Shown here: piece by piece, positions 26,854-35,442 of the stretch
Position numbering within the stretch: position 1 is the first letter of the stretch
How the letters are laid out: every line of letters starts with the position of its first letter
Source of the DNA: Nesterenkonia halophila
GTDB taxonomy: Bacteria > Actinomycetota > Actinomycetes > Actinomycetales > Micrococcaceae
DNA: 64,000 nucleotides
Reading direction: 5' to 3'
Assembly: GCF_009467795.1 (NCBI RefSeq)
Contig: NZ_WIAX01000001.1
Coordinates: 62,001 to 126,000, forward strand
Made by a program: the position numbers and the translations under genes
The notes under the pieces: model-generated
The model's database searches: none
Seen by the model: the letters and a program-made list of their open reading frames with translations, nothing else
Told to the model about the DNA's origin: nothing

Positions 26854-28125
26854 TCAGCGGCGGGGCAGGAACTGGTCGCCGAAGGACTCCCAGTCGCCGA
26901 AGTCGGCGAACAGCCCGGTCAGCCGGCTCTGCTGGTGGAGGAACGACTTCGCATGCAGCCGCTGCAGCTTCTCGTTGGCGTCGACGGCTCGGGCATAGTG
27001 GCCGATCAGCTGGTTGCAGACCGCCTCCCAGGTGCGCTCGACCACCGTCTCGTGGGCCGCGGCGCCGAAGCGGGCCCGAGCGGCGGCGTCGCCGACCAGG
27101 TGCTCGACCGCCGAGCGCATCCCGTCCAAGTCTCCGGGGCGGTACAGCCATCCGGTGCGGCCGCCGTCGACCAGGTCCAGCGGACCGCCGCGTCCGACGG
27201 CGACCACCGGCACGGCCGCGGCCATGGCCTCCTGGATGGTCTGGCAGAAGGTCTCCGAGGCGCCCGGGTGGACGAAGACGTCCAGGCTGGCCACATGGCG
27301 GCCGAGGTCGTCGCCGCTCTGGAAGCCGGCGAAGTGCGCGTTCGGCAGTCGCCGGCGCAGCTCCTCCTCCTGCGGACCGGAGCCGATGATCACCAGCCGC
27401 GCCCCGTCCAGCGCGTCGATCGCCTCCAGATCCTCGATCTGCTTCTCCGCGGCGAGGCGGCCGACGAAGCCGACCAGCCGCTCGCCGTGCGGGGCGATCT
27501 CGGCCCGCAGGGACTCGTCGCGGCGGGCCGGGGAGAAGCGCTCGCCGTCGACGCCGCGGCGCCAGGTCTTCAGCCGGCGGATCCCGCGGTCGCGCAGCTG
27601 AGCCTTGCAGAACGAGGAGGGCACCAGCGTCAGCGTCGAGGCCCGGTGCATGCGGTCGACGTGCTGCCAGAGCAGATCCTCGGCCCAGGGCAGCCGATAG
27701 CGCGACGCGTAGGTGGGCACTTCGGTCTGGTAGACCGAGACGGTCGGCAGGCCGAGGTCGCGGGCGGCCTGGATCGCGCGCCAGCCGAGCACGAAGGGCG
27801 AGGCGACGTGGACGACGTCGGGCCCGATCCGGTCCAGCAGCTGGCGGATCCGCAGCACGAAGCCCGCCGCCACGCGCACAGTGGGGTAGTCGGGGAAGGG
27901 CAACGAGGGTACCCGGACCACCGGGAAGCCCTCGACCTGCTCCTCGCTGCGCTCGACCGCGTCGGAGGTCGGCGGCACCAGCATCGAGCTGCCCGGGGCG
28001 ATGACCACCGCGTCATCGCCCCGGCGGCGCAGGTGGGCGAGCACATGAAGCACGGAATTCGTCACGCCGTTCATGTGCGGGAGGAATGATTCAGCGACCA
28101 CGACGACCTTCACGACCCCCAGCAT
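26854..28125 (-). CDS. GT4-family glycosyltransferase (alpha-mannosyltransferase type)
   Basis: A GT-B fold glycosyltransferase. The N-terminal acceptor domain starts VKVVVVAESFLPHMNGVTNS, which is typical of actinobacterial MgtA/PimB-like mannosyltransferases that use GDP-mannose. The donor domain has GFVGRLAAEKQIEDLEAI, LVIIGSGPQEEELRR and the E-x7-E region VFVHPGASETFCQTIQEAMA. The start is uncertain: ATG at 28125, or GTG at 28113, which would begin with MKVVVVAES as relatives do; neither has a strong ribosome site. The final 30 residues (HQQSRLTGLFADFGDWESFG) are a less usual tail. Role: glycolipid or cell-envelope mannosylation, inferred. Confidence 0.88.
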   Translation of the reverse strand: MLGVVKVVVVAESFLPHMNGVTNSVLHVLAHLRRRGDDAVVIAPGSSMLVPPTSDAVERSEEQVEGFPVVRVPSLPFPDYPTVRVAAGFVLRIRQLLDRIGPDVVHVASPFVLGWRAIQAARDLGLPTVSVYQTEVPTYASRYRLPWAEDLLWQHVDRMHRASTLTLVPSSFCKAQLRDRGIRRLKTWRRGVDGERFSPARRDESLRAEIAPHGERLVGFVGRLAAEKQIEDLEAIDALDGARLVIIGSGPQEEELRRRLPNAHFAGFQSGDDLGRHVASLDVFVHPGASETFCQTIQEAMAAAVPVVAVGRGGPLDLVDGGRTGWLYRPGDLDGMRSAVEHLVGDAAARARFGAAAHETVVERTWEAVCNQLIGHYARAVDANEKLQRLHAKSFLHQQSRLTGLFADFGDWESFGDQFLPRR

Positions 28126-28312
28126 GGCGCGGGCATGTCACCGGCGGCGGACCTCCGCGTGAGAGTTCGGTGAACCTCGGCCGAACAGTGCGAAGCTCGG
28201 CGCCCTCCGCGTAGAGTCGTCCAGTGTGTCGGCGTCGGGGATCACCGCGACGACGCACATGACGCGCGTCACATGGGACGCGCGACGGATCACCAGCACA
28301 GGAGGCGGAGCA

Positions 28313-29071
28313 TTGGACATCGCACTGACGGCCGGCATCGTGGGGTTCGTCCTGCTGGCGGCCACAGTGCAGCGGATCGCCGGGATGGGCTTCGGGATGA
28401 TCATGGCTCCGTTCATGGTCGTCCTGCTCGGCGCCCATGAAGGTGTGATGCTGGTGAACTTCATCAGCATCCTCGCCCCCGTCCTGGTGCTCCCGCGCGT
28501 CTGGCGTTCCATCCGCTGGGACAAGGTCCTCTGGATCAGCGTGCCCGCCGTGCTGGTCATGGCTCCCTCGGCCTGGGTCTCGGTGAAATCCCCGGCCGGC
28601 CCGCTCTACGTCCTCGTCGCCGCGCTGGTGCTGCTCGGGCTGGCCAGCTCGGTGGTGCTCAGCCGCGTGGCCACCCGCGTCGACGGCGAGGGGCGCACCG
28701 CCCAGGCCGTCACCGGCGTCGGCTCCGGCGTCGGCACCGTCCTCGGCGGAGTGGGCGGTCCGGCGGTGACCATCTATGCAGTGCTCGCCCGCTGGCAGGT
28801 GCGCGAGATGGTCGCCACGCTGCAGCCGGTGTGGATCCTGCTCTCGCTGTGCTCCTTCCTGATCAAGCTCTCGCTGGACGACGGTCAGCTGCCCGACATG
28901 CCGCTCTGGGGCTGGATCGGCGCGGCCGTCGCGATCGTCGTCGGCATCCTGGTCGGCGAGCGCATCCAGCGCCGGGTGCACGAGCAGTCGGTGCGCCGCT
29001 TCGTGGTGCTGCTGGCCTCGCTGGGCTCGGTCCTCGCGCTGGTCACCGGCGTGCAGCTGATGCTCGCCTGA
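28313..29071 (+). CDS. TauE/SafE-family membrane exporter, second copy
   Basis: A 252-residue membrane protein closely resembling the exporter at 23098. Shared patterns are VQRIAGMGFGMIMAPFMVVLLG and GVGGPAVTIYAVLARWQ. I prefer the TTG at 28313, because GGAGG lies seven bases before it and the first helix starts immediately; an ATG at 28226 would add 29 polar residues before the first helix. The substrate is unknown: sulfite, an organosulfonate or another small anion. GC is high here, unlike the copy in the operon, so it is probably the older resident gene. PerM follows on the same strand. Confidence 0.85.
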   Translation: MDIALTAGIVGFVLLAATVQRIAGMGFGMIMAPFMVVLLGAHEGVMLVNFISILAPVLVLPRVWRSIRWDKVLWISVPAVLVMAPSAWVSVKSPAGPLYVLVAALVLLGLASSVVLSRVATRVDGEGRTAQAVTGVGSGVGTVLGGVGGPAVTIYAVLARWQVREMVATLQPVWILLSLCSFLIKLSLDDGQLPDMPLWGWIGAAVAIVVGILVGERIQRRVHEQSVRRFVVLLASLGSVLALVTGVQLMLA

Positions 29072-29184
29072 GGCCGGGCGGGAGGATCGTCGGGCCCGAG
29101 CCGGCGCTCCACCATCCTGGGAGTTCGGTGAACGCCGGTCTGTCCGCGCGCAGGCGGAACCGGGGCCTGGCACGATGGAGGACG

Positions 29185-30708
29185 ATGACCCGCACCCACG
29201 TGGACCCGACCTCCGCCGGCGACGCCGGCCGGCGCACGCGCACCCTCCGCCTCCCTCCGCCGCCGCTGTGGCTGCTCGGCCTGATCGAGGCTGTCCAGGT
29301 CCTGCTCGCCGGCGCCCTGATGGTGGCCGTGCCGGTGCTGGCCATCGGGCTGGCCGGCGGGCTCTCCGCCGTCGACGTCGAATCGCTGGCCACGCTCTCC
29401 GCCCGCATCTGGCTGGTGCTCCACGGCACCCCGGTGGTGCTGAGCCTCGAACCCGGCGCGTTCGGCGGCGGCCTGGACGCTCCCGACGGCGGATGGTTCC
29501 ACCTGCTGCCCATGGGCCTGACCGCAGTGCCCCTGGCGCTGGCCTGGCGGGCCGGAGCGCGGGTGGCCCGCGGCGCGTGGACCCGCCAGCTCTGGCAGGG
29601 GATGATCACCCTGGTCGTCGGCTACGCCGCCGGTGGCGCCGGTGTCGCGGTGCTGGCCGACGACGCCGCCTTCGGCGTGCAGCCCGGCCTCGCGGCGGCC
29701 TTCGCCGCCCTGGTGATGGGCGTCGGCTCGCTGGCCGGCGGCTACTCCGAGTCACAGTCCTGGACCCGGCTGATCGGCGTCGACCTGGAGTCCCGGGTGG
29801 CGGCGTTCTCGCAGAAGCTGCGCTGGGCCGGCTCCTACCTGTGGGCCATGGTGCGCGCCGGCACGCTGGCGGTGGTCGCGGCCGTCGGGCTCTCGGCGCT
29901 GCTGCTGGCCGTCCAGATCGCCCGGCACTGGATGGACGTGGCCAATATCTACCAGGAGCTCGATCCCGGGGTTCTGGGCGTCGTCGGGCTGACGCTGGTG
30001 CATCTGGGCCTGCTGCCGAACCTGGTGCTGTGGACGCTGTCCTACGTCGCCGGAGCGGGCTTCTCCGTCGGCGCCGGCACCCAGGTGGCCCCGCACGCCG
30101 TCGACGTCTCCAGCCTGCCGGCGGTGCCCCTGCTCGGTGCGCTGCCCGCCGGCTCCTCCGTGCCGTCGATGCTCGCCCCGGCGCTGGTGGTCCTCGCCGG
30201 GATCGTCGCCGGCTGGTGGCTGATGCGCGAGGGCGAGAACCATCTGGACGACTGGTTCGCGCTGCGGATCGACTGGCGTCCGGCCTCGCTGATGCTGTCC
30301 TCGCTGGTGCTGGCGCTGCTGACCGGACTGACCGCCGGACTGATCCTGCTCGGGCCGCTGTGGCTCTCCCGCCTGTCGCTGGGCGTCGGGCGGATGACCG
30401 AGATCGGACCGCCGTCGCTGCTCGCCGCCGGGCTGGTGGCCGCCTGGGTCGCGGCCGGCACGCTGCTGGGCTATCTGATCTCGCCGATGCTGCACCGGCT
30501 CGCCCCCGACGCGGCGACCGGTCGTCAGCGGGTCCGCCGACGGCGCGAAGCGCGGCGGGAGAAGCACGAGGAGCGCGACCGGCGGAAGATCGAGAAGCAG
30601 GTCGCCCGGCGGGAGGCGAAGCGCGCGACGACGCAGGCCCGGCGCGCGAAGAAGCGCCCGGACGGCGGCGGTGACGAGGAGAGCTTCGGCAGCGACGGCG
30701 CTCGTTGA
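29185..30708 (+). CDS. DUF6350 / PerM-like cell division membrane protein
   Basis: A 507-residue protein with around ten hydrophobic segments and a strongly basic tail (RRRREARREKHEERDRR and a further Lys/Arg stretch). DUF6350 includes mycobacterial PerM, needed for division under stress. The start at 29185 follows GGAGG with short spacing. Recognisable pieces are LIEAVQVLLAGALMVAVPVL near the start and PNLVLWTLSYVAGAGFSVGAG in the middle, the latter a frequent DUF6350 pattern. In related genomes this gene sits near sucD and purN, as here. The assignment rests on topology, context and these motifs. Confidence 0.7.
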   Translation: MTRTHVDPTSAGDAGRRTRTLRLPPPPLWLLGLIEAVQVLLAGALMVAVPVLAIGLAGGLSAVDVESLATLSARIWLVLHGTPVVLSLEPGAFGGGLDAPDGGWFHLLPMGLTAVPLALAWRAGARVARGAWTRQLWQGMITLVVGYAAGGAGVAVLADDAAFGVQPGLAAAFAALVMGVGSLAGGYSESQSWTRLIGVDLESRVAAFSQKLRWAGSYLWAMVRAGTLAVVAAVGLSALLLAVQIARHWMDVANIYQELDPGVLGVVGLTLVHLGLLPNLVLWTLSYVAGAGFSVGAGTQVAPHAVDVSSLPAVPLLGALPAGSSVPSMLAPALVVLAGIVAGWWLMREGENHLDDWFALRIDWRPASLMLSSLVLALLTGLTAGLILLGPLWLSRLSLGVGRMTEIGPPSLLAAGLVAAWVAAGTLLGYLISPMLHRLAPDAATGRQRVRRRREARREKHEERDRRKIEKQVARREAKRATTQARRAKKRPDGGGDEESFGSDGAR

Positions 30709-31008
30709 GGACTCGCCCCGGCGGTGAGCGCCGGCTCGCCTCGTCGAGTTCGTCGGGCCTCGTCGAACTGGACGAGGAGAACGCAACATGACGGGGCCTT
30801 GCGGTGGGCCCGTCCAGCTGGACGGGGCGATCTGGTCCGCCGGGCGGACGCACCGCGGTCGCCGTCGTGCCCCGCCCCACTGGACGGGGTGGAACGGGCT
30901 GCGCTGAGGCCGAGGCCAGGAACCGGGCCCTGTCGCACGGCGTCCCGGCGCGGGCCCCTCAGCCCCGGCTCGTTCGTCCTGCTCAGCCCTGCAGTTCAGC
31001 CCTGCAGC
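30709..31008. repeat. Intergenic region with three palindromic repeats and a tandem repeat
   Basis: This lies between convergent stops. Palindromes of about 20 bases occur at 30758-30777 (arms CCTCGTC/GACGAGG), 30809-30826 (perfect, CCCGTCCAGCTGGACGGG) and 30870-30889 (CCCCG/CGGGG). All share TGGACGRGG. Near 30984-31009 the unit CAGCCCTGCAG occurs twice in tandem. No gene is visible. The palindromes may be stacked bidirectional terminators or protein-binding sites. Confidence 0.5.
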
Positions 31009-31917
31009 TCACCCCCCCCCCAGCCGGCGCAGCTCCTCGCGCAGGTTCCGCCGGGCCGCGTCCTCCCAGACCTCGCGCCCGCTCGTCGTGCGGTAGAGCC
31101 GGGGCTGGTCCAGCAGTCGGCGCAGCACCGCCGCCCGCCCGCGCCGGAAGGCGTCGTCGGGCACGCGGGAGAAATCGCGACGCACCTGCTCGGCGTAGCG
31201 GGCGTAGGCCGTCGGCGCACGGCCGAGCACCTCAAGATCGGCGTCGACGAGCACCGCCCCGGCGACGTCGCCGTCTCCCGGGTCGTGCGACGCGGTCAGC
31301 CGCACCAGCCGGGCGACTTCGGCGACCTCGGCGGCGTCCAGCAGCGGCGCCAGGCGTTCCTCGGCCAGGACGGCGGAGGCCTCCTCGTCGTCCCCGGCGA
31401 CGCCCGCGCCCGCGTAGACGGCGTCGTGGAACCAGGCGGCCAGCCGCACCGTTCGGGCGGCGTCATCCACCGGGCCGGCGAGCTCGCCCGCCCGCTCCAG
31501 GCGTGCGACGGCGGCCAGGACTGAGGCCAGGTGGGTGGGGGAGTGGTAGTGCCGATGCGGCTCGGCCCAGCGCTCGAGCAGCTCCTCGCCGAGCTCCGGC
31601 GCCGCGGGCAGCAGGCGGTCCCAGGCCAGAGCGAGTCGGCCGCGGACCTTCTCCGGGCGTTCGATGCTGCGCACGCGCAGCCCGCTGTGCGCGAGGATGC
31701 GCACCAGCTGCGAGCCGGGGACCGGCACGGCGCCGCCGGCGACGAGCTCGTCGTGCCGATGCGCGGGCACATCGTAGTGGTCGCGGTCGAAGGCACGGGC
31801 GCTGATCCCGGCGCGCTCGGCGGCGGCGTGCAGCTCGTCGAGGGAGACGTCCGAGATCAGATGGGAGAACAGCGTCCCGTGGGCGGGCCAGGCAGGAGGG
31901 TCGATGTAGATCGTCAT
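31009..31917 (-). CDS. DUF4031 plus HD-domain protein
   Basis: A 302-residue two-domain protein. Residues 1-80 (MTIYIDPPAWPAHGTLFSHL to LAHSGLRV) fit DUF4031, a small domain of unknown role. From about 115 the rest is an HD-type metal hydrolase: PHRHYHSPTHLASVLAAV, then AAWFHDAVYAG with the HD pair, and LVRLTASHDP. The HD part resembles predicted metal-dependent phosphohydrolases. The gene ends in a run of ten G (coding strand) just before the stop, giving a Gly-Gly-Gly end; slippage there would change the C-terminus. purN lies upstream on the same strand. Confidence 0.82.
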   Translation of the reverse strand: MTIYIDPPAWPAHGTLFSHLISDVSLDELHAAAERAGISARAFDRDHYDVPAHRHDELVAGGAVPVPGSQLVRILAHSGLRVRSIERPEKVRGRLALAWDRLLPAAPELGEELLERWAEPHRHYHSPTHLASVLAAVARLERAGELAGPVDDAARTVRLAAWFHDAVYAGAGVAGDDEEASAVLAEERLAPLLDAAEVAEVARLVRLTASHDPGDGDVAGAVLVDADLEVLGRAPTAYARYAEQVRRDFSRVPDDAFRRGRAAVLRRLLDQPRLYRTTSGREVWEDAARRNLREELRRLGGG

Positions 31918-31993
31918 GGGGTCATCGATCTCCGGGACGGGCGGGTGCGGGATCAGGGGACGGGGGCGGCCGGACCGGGCGCCGGAGGGGCGG

Positions 31994-32575
31994 TCAGCTG
32001 GTCGGCAGCCTCCGGCCGGCGGCCAGTGCGGCCAGGGTGTCGATCAGCAGACGCCGCTCGAGGCGCTTGATCCGCTCATGCAGGGCCTGCTCGTCGTCGC
32101 CGTCGAGGATGTGCATCGGCTCCTGGGCGATGATCGGACCGGTGTCTACGCCGGCGTCGACCAGGTGCACGGTGCAGCCGGTGACGCGCACGCCGTGGGC
32201 CAGAGCGTCGCGGACGGCATGGGCGCCGGGGAAGGATGGCAGCAGCGCCGGATGGGTGTTGATGATCGGCGCGTCGACTCCGTCGAGGAACGTCGGGCCC
32301 AGGATGCGCATGAACCCGACGGTCACCACCAGGTCCGGGGCATGGGCGACGACGGCGTCGCGCAGCGCGGCGTTCCAGGCCTCGCGGTCGTCGCCGCGGG
32401 CCAGCGGGACGGAGAAGGTCATCAGCCCTGCCTTCTCGGCGCGGGCGAGGCCGCCGCAGTCGGGCACGTCGGAGCCGACGGCGGAGATCTCCACGGGCAG
32501 CTCGCCGGCGTCGACGGCGTCGATCAGCGACTGCAGATTCGTCCCCGAGCCGGAGACCAGGACCACGATGCGCAT
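31994..32575 (-). CDS. purN: Phosphoribosylglycinamide formyltransferase
   Basis: A 193-residue enzyme that formylates GAR with 10-formyl-tetrahydrofolate in purine synthesis. The start at MRIVVLVSGSGTNLQSLIDA is chosen over a longer Arg-rich reading because the phosphate-binding SGSGTNLQ loop begins right there in all relatives. Catalytic Asn/His are in INTHPALLPSFPGAHA and the Asp in HLVDAGVDTGPIIAQ. purH, which often follows purN, is not in the window. The length is normal. Confidence 0.95.
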   Translation of the reverse strand: MRIVVLVSGSGTNLQSLIDAVDAGELPVEISAVGSDVPDCGGLARAEKAGLMTFSVPLARGDDREAWNAALRDAVVAHAPDLVVTVGFMRILGPTFLDGVDAPIINTHPALLPSFPGAHAVRDALAHGVRVTGCTVHLVDAGVDTGPIIAQEPMHILDGDDEQALHERIKRLERRLLIDTLAALAAGRRLPTS

Positions 32576-32677
32576 GGAGGCCAGCCTACTGGTCCGGCCC
32601 CGACCCCCGCGCCTCGACCCACGGTCGGGTCTGGTCAAGGTGAGCCGACGACGGCGCGACGCGTAGGCTGGTGTGCC

Positions 32678-33124
32678 ATGAGCACTGCACCGCCGAACGG
32701 CTCCGGGCCGGGGTCCCAGGAGAGTCGTCCCGTCGAGACGGACCCGGAGATCCTGCGTCGTTGGTCACGGTCCACCGGCTGGCTGGTGCTGGCGCTGGTG
32801 CTGGCCTACATCGGGCTCCAGGTGCCGCTGCCGTGGCGGCTGATCACGCCGATCGCCGGGCTCGCCGGCGTCGTCGGCGGGATCGTGCTGCTGGTGGCGG
32901 CGATCCGGCGTCGCCTGCCGCCGATGATCCGCGTCAGCGCCGTCGTCGGGATCCTCTGCTGCGGGCTGTTCGGGCTCACCGGCGCCGCACAGGCGATCTT
33001 CTGGGAGGCGACGGCGACCTACGACGAATGCCGCGCCGAGGCGCTGACCCAGCGGTCCAGCGACCAGTGCGTGAGCGACTACGAGGAGGACATGCTCTCC
33101 ACGATCCCGGGGATGTCTCCCTGA
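32678..33124 (+). CDS. Small membrane protein, unknown function
   Basis: A 148-residue protein with three hydrophobic segments (GWLVLALVLAYIGLQVPLPW, LITPIAGLAGVVGGIVLLVA, VSAVVGILCCGLFGLTGAAQ) after a polar tail of about 30 residues. The C-terminal part has two Cys in YDECRAEA and DQCVSDYEEDM, which could form a disulphide outside the membrane. I do not recognise a family. The gene is divergent from purN (about 100 bases apart) and ends before a strong terminator. Confidence 0.65.
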   Translation: MSTAPPNGSGPGSQESRPVETDPEILRRWSRSTGWLVLALVLAYIGLQVPLPWRLITPIAGLAGVVGGIVLLVAAIRRRLPPMIRVSAVVGILCCGLFGLTGAAQAIFWEATATYDECRAEALTQRSSDQCVSDYEEDMLSTIPGMSP

Positions 33125-33169
33125 CGACCTCCTGAGGCGCGCCGGGCCGACCGAGCGAGAGTCCGTCGC

Positions 33170-33217
33170 GACGAGCAGGGGCCGCACCGTGGACCCACGG
33201 TGCGGCCCCTGCTCGTC
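33170..33217. terminator. 22-bp perfect hairpin between convergent genes
   Basis: A perfect 22-bp stem with a 4-base loop (left arm 33170-33191, right arm 33196-33217, beginning GACGAGCAGG and ending CCTGCTCGTC). It lies between the stops of the small membrane protein (+) and the low-complexity membrane protein (-), so it should terminate both. Confidence 0.8.
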
Positions 33218-33245
33218 GGCTGCTCCGGCTGTGACCTTCGTGCGC

Positions 33246-34322
33246 TCAGCGCGGGGCGTCGTCCGAGGGGTCCTGCGGGTCCTGCTCGGACGACGGTGCC
33301 CGCCCGGCCGAGTCGGGGTTCTGCGAAGCGGAGTCCGGTGATCCGTGCTGCGGCTGGGCGATCTGCTGGCCGTAGGGCTGTTGGCCGTAGCCCTGGGATG
33401 TGTACCCCTGGTGCCCATAGCTCTGCTGGCCGTACCCCGGCTGGCCGTAGGACTGCTGGCCGTACCCCTGCTGCCAGGCCTGCGGCGCGGCGGGCTGCTG
33501 CCACGCCTGCTGCGGATAGGCCTGCACGGGGTAGGTCCCGGTCGCCGCGGCAGGTGCCTTCGCGGCCCGGACACGGCGCACGTGCTCGGTGCTCTGCGGC
33601 ACCCACAGCAGCACCAGCGCGGCGATGCTGGGCGCGACCACCAGCAGCAGGTTCCATGGGGTGAAGACCAGCGAGGTGAGGCTGAGAGCCAGATAGATCG
33701 TGGCGAGGATGCGCCCGACCTGCGACCCCATCGTGCTGAAGAAGGCCAGCGCGTAGTACGGGGCGGCGAAGACGACGGCGCCGATGAGGGCGAGCACGCC
33801 GAAGGTCATCACCAGGTCGGCGCGATCCTGGTAGCCCATCCCGGTGTAGGGATACCCCATCCCGCCCATGACGGTCGCCGGGTCCGCGGAGAAGAGGTTC
33901 ATCGCGACGACGACTCCGCCGATCAGCAGCAGCGTGCCGGCCACCAGCTGCAGGATCATGCTGAGCACCAGCGTGATCGGCCGGGAGCCGCGTGCCGGCC
34001 CTCGCTGGTCGGACGGCTGCTGGGCGGTCGTCGGCTGTCCCTGAGCCGGAGCCTGCGCCCAGTGCTGCGTGTGATGGGGCGGCTGCGCCTGCTGGTACTG
34101 ACCCTGCTGGTCCTGACTCTGCTGGTTCCAGCCCGGCTGCGCCCACCCTTGCTGAGCCGATCCCGGCTGCTGCTGGCCCGGCTGCGGCTGGGCTTCTCCG
34201 GAGGGGCGGTCGTACCGCTGTCCGTAGGCCGGCTCCCCGGACGCCGACTGCCCATACGCCGGGGGTCCGGACGTCGGCTGCCCGTAGGTCTGCTGGTCGT
34301 GCTCGTCCGGAGAGCTGGTCAT
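33246..34322 (-). CDS. Membrane protein flanked by Gln/Tyr/Gly-rich low-complexity tails
   Basis: A 358-residue protein. The ATG at 34322 follows GAGGAGG. Residues 1-115 are a disordered tail rich in Gln, Gly, Pro and Tyr with YGQ units. Four hydrophobic segments follow ([74 protein letters not shown]). Residues from about 270 form a second tail of repeated YGQQ/GYGQ motifs. Such tails resemble prion-like or phase-separating sequences and are also known from actinobacterial envelope proteins. No enzyme motif is visible and the function is unknown. Confidence 0.7.
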   Translation of the reverse strand: MTSSPDEHDQQTYGQPTSGPPAYGQSASGEPAYGQRYDRPSGEAQPQPGQQQPGSAQQGWAQPGWNQQSQDQQGQYQQAQPPHHTQHWAQAPAQGQPTTAQQPSDQRGPARGSRPITLVLSMILQLVAGTLLLIGGVVVAMNLFSADPATVMGGMGYPYTGMGYQDRADLVMTFGVLALIGAVVFAAPYYALAFFSTMGSQVGRILATIYLALSLTSLVFTPWNLLLVVAPSIAALVLLWVPQSTEHVRRVRAAKAPAAATGTYPVQAYPQQAWQQPAAPQAWQQGYGQQSYGQPGYGQQSYGHQGYTSQGYGQQPYGQQIAQPQHGSPDSASQNPDSAGRAPSSEQDPQDPSDDAPR

Positions 34323-34426
34323 GGCTCCGGTCCTCCTCGTGCCGGTGGGGACAGTCTCTGATCTCGGCATTCAGCCTATCGCCCGGCGATCCGCGCAGAC
34401 AGACGCCTTCTGCCAGACTGGTCCCC

Positions 34427-35131
34427 ATGGCATCATCGAGCACCCCCGACCCGAGCGCCGCCTCGCGGCCGGCGTCGGCCACCGTCCACATGGTCCGCCA
34501 CGGCGAGGTCGAGAACCCCGAGAAGGTCCTCTACGGGCGGCTGCCCGGCTACGGGCTCTCCGAGCTGGGTCGCCGCATGGCCGACGGCGTCGCCGAGCAC
34601 TTCGGCCGCCGCGCCGACGCCGGGCGGCCGGTGCACCTGCTCGCCGCCTCGCCGCTGCTGCGCGCCCAGCAGACCGCCGCGCCGATTGCCGAGCGGCTGG
34701 ACCTCGAGATCGTCGGCGAGGACCGCGTGCTGGAGGCGGAGAACGCCTTCGAGGGGCTGTCGAACGTGCGGCGGCATCTGCGCAGTCCGCGGCGCTGGCC
34801 GCTGCTGGTCAATCCGCTGCGGCCCTCCTGGGGCGAGCCCTACACCCAGCAGGTCTCCCGCGTGCTCGCCGCGGTGAAGGACCTCTCCGATCAGGCGGTC
34901 GCCGAGCACGGCGACGGCGCGGAGGTCGTCGTCGTCTCCCACCAGCTGCCCATCTGGGTCACCCGGCTGTGGGCCGAGGACCGTCGGCTGTGGCACGATC
35001 CGCGCAGCCGCGAATGCTCGCTGACCTCGATCACCTCGCTGCACGTCGGCCCCGACGGCGTCGAGGCGGTCAGCTATGAGGAGCCCAATCGCGAGCTGCT
35101 CAAGGACGCGACGGCGCTGCCCGGCGCCTGA
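34427..35131 (+). CDS. Histidine phosphatase family protein
   Basis: A 234-residue member of the phosphoglycerate-mutase-like superfamily. The catalytic RHG motif is VHMVRHGEVENPEKVLYGRLPG. The second conserved His is in VVVVSHQLPIWVTRLW, and ASPLLRAQQTAAPIAERL provides the Arg. The substrate cannot be told. It is the first gene of the run towards the cytochrome c maturation genes, an order common in Micrococcaceae, although about 310 bases separate it from the next gene. Confidence 0.88.
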   Translation: MASSSTPDPSAASRPASATVHMVRHGEVENPEKVLYGRLPGYGLSELGRRMADGVAEHFGRRADAGRPVHLLAASPLLRAQQTAAPIAERLDLEIVGEDRVLEAENAFEGLSNVRRHLRSPRRWPLLVNPLRPSWGEPYTQQVSRVLAAVKDLSDQAVAEHGDGAEVVVVSHQLPIWVTRLWAEDRRLWHDPRSRECSLTSITSLHVGPDGVEAVSYEEPNRELLKDATALPGA

Positions 35132-35442
35132 GACTGACCTCCGAGGCCGACGCCGCGCGGCGGCCGGCGGCCGGCCGGTGAGCGGGCAGTGAGCGGGCGG
35201 AGACCAGCTGGTCAGGCCGCACCGAGCTTCCGCTGGTACGGTCCCCGACGGCGTCGGACGACGGCGCGTCGGACCCGGGCCCGGTCACACGGAGTCGCCA
35301 TGGGCCGTCGGGTCCTACTACGCGCTGTAGAATTGTGCCGGCGGAGCCGTCCCGCGGCCCGCTCGACGTCGGCGACGCCGACCCGCACGACCGTCTGCCG
35401 GCGTCCGACGCACGGCAGCCCCGCTCTCCCGAGGACCGCTCC
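35132..35442 (+). promoter_or_regulatory. Intergenic region with promoter-like element before tlpA
   Basis: About 310 bases without a gene. It holds an 11-base tandem repeat (GTGAGCGGGCA/GTGAGCGGGCG near 35178-35199) and a -10-like TAGAAT at 35328-35333 with no clear -35 at the usual distance. The ribosome site GAGGA comes just before the tlpA start. Promoter assignment is tentative. Confidence 0.35.

Noticed and set aside
30758-30889. The palindromic repeats as a CRISPR array
   Set aside because: Only three units, not identical, with symmetric cores and spacing unlike repeat-spacer arrays, and no cas genes in the window.
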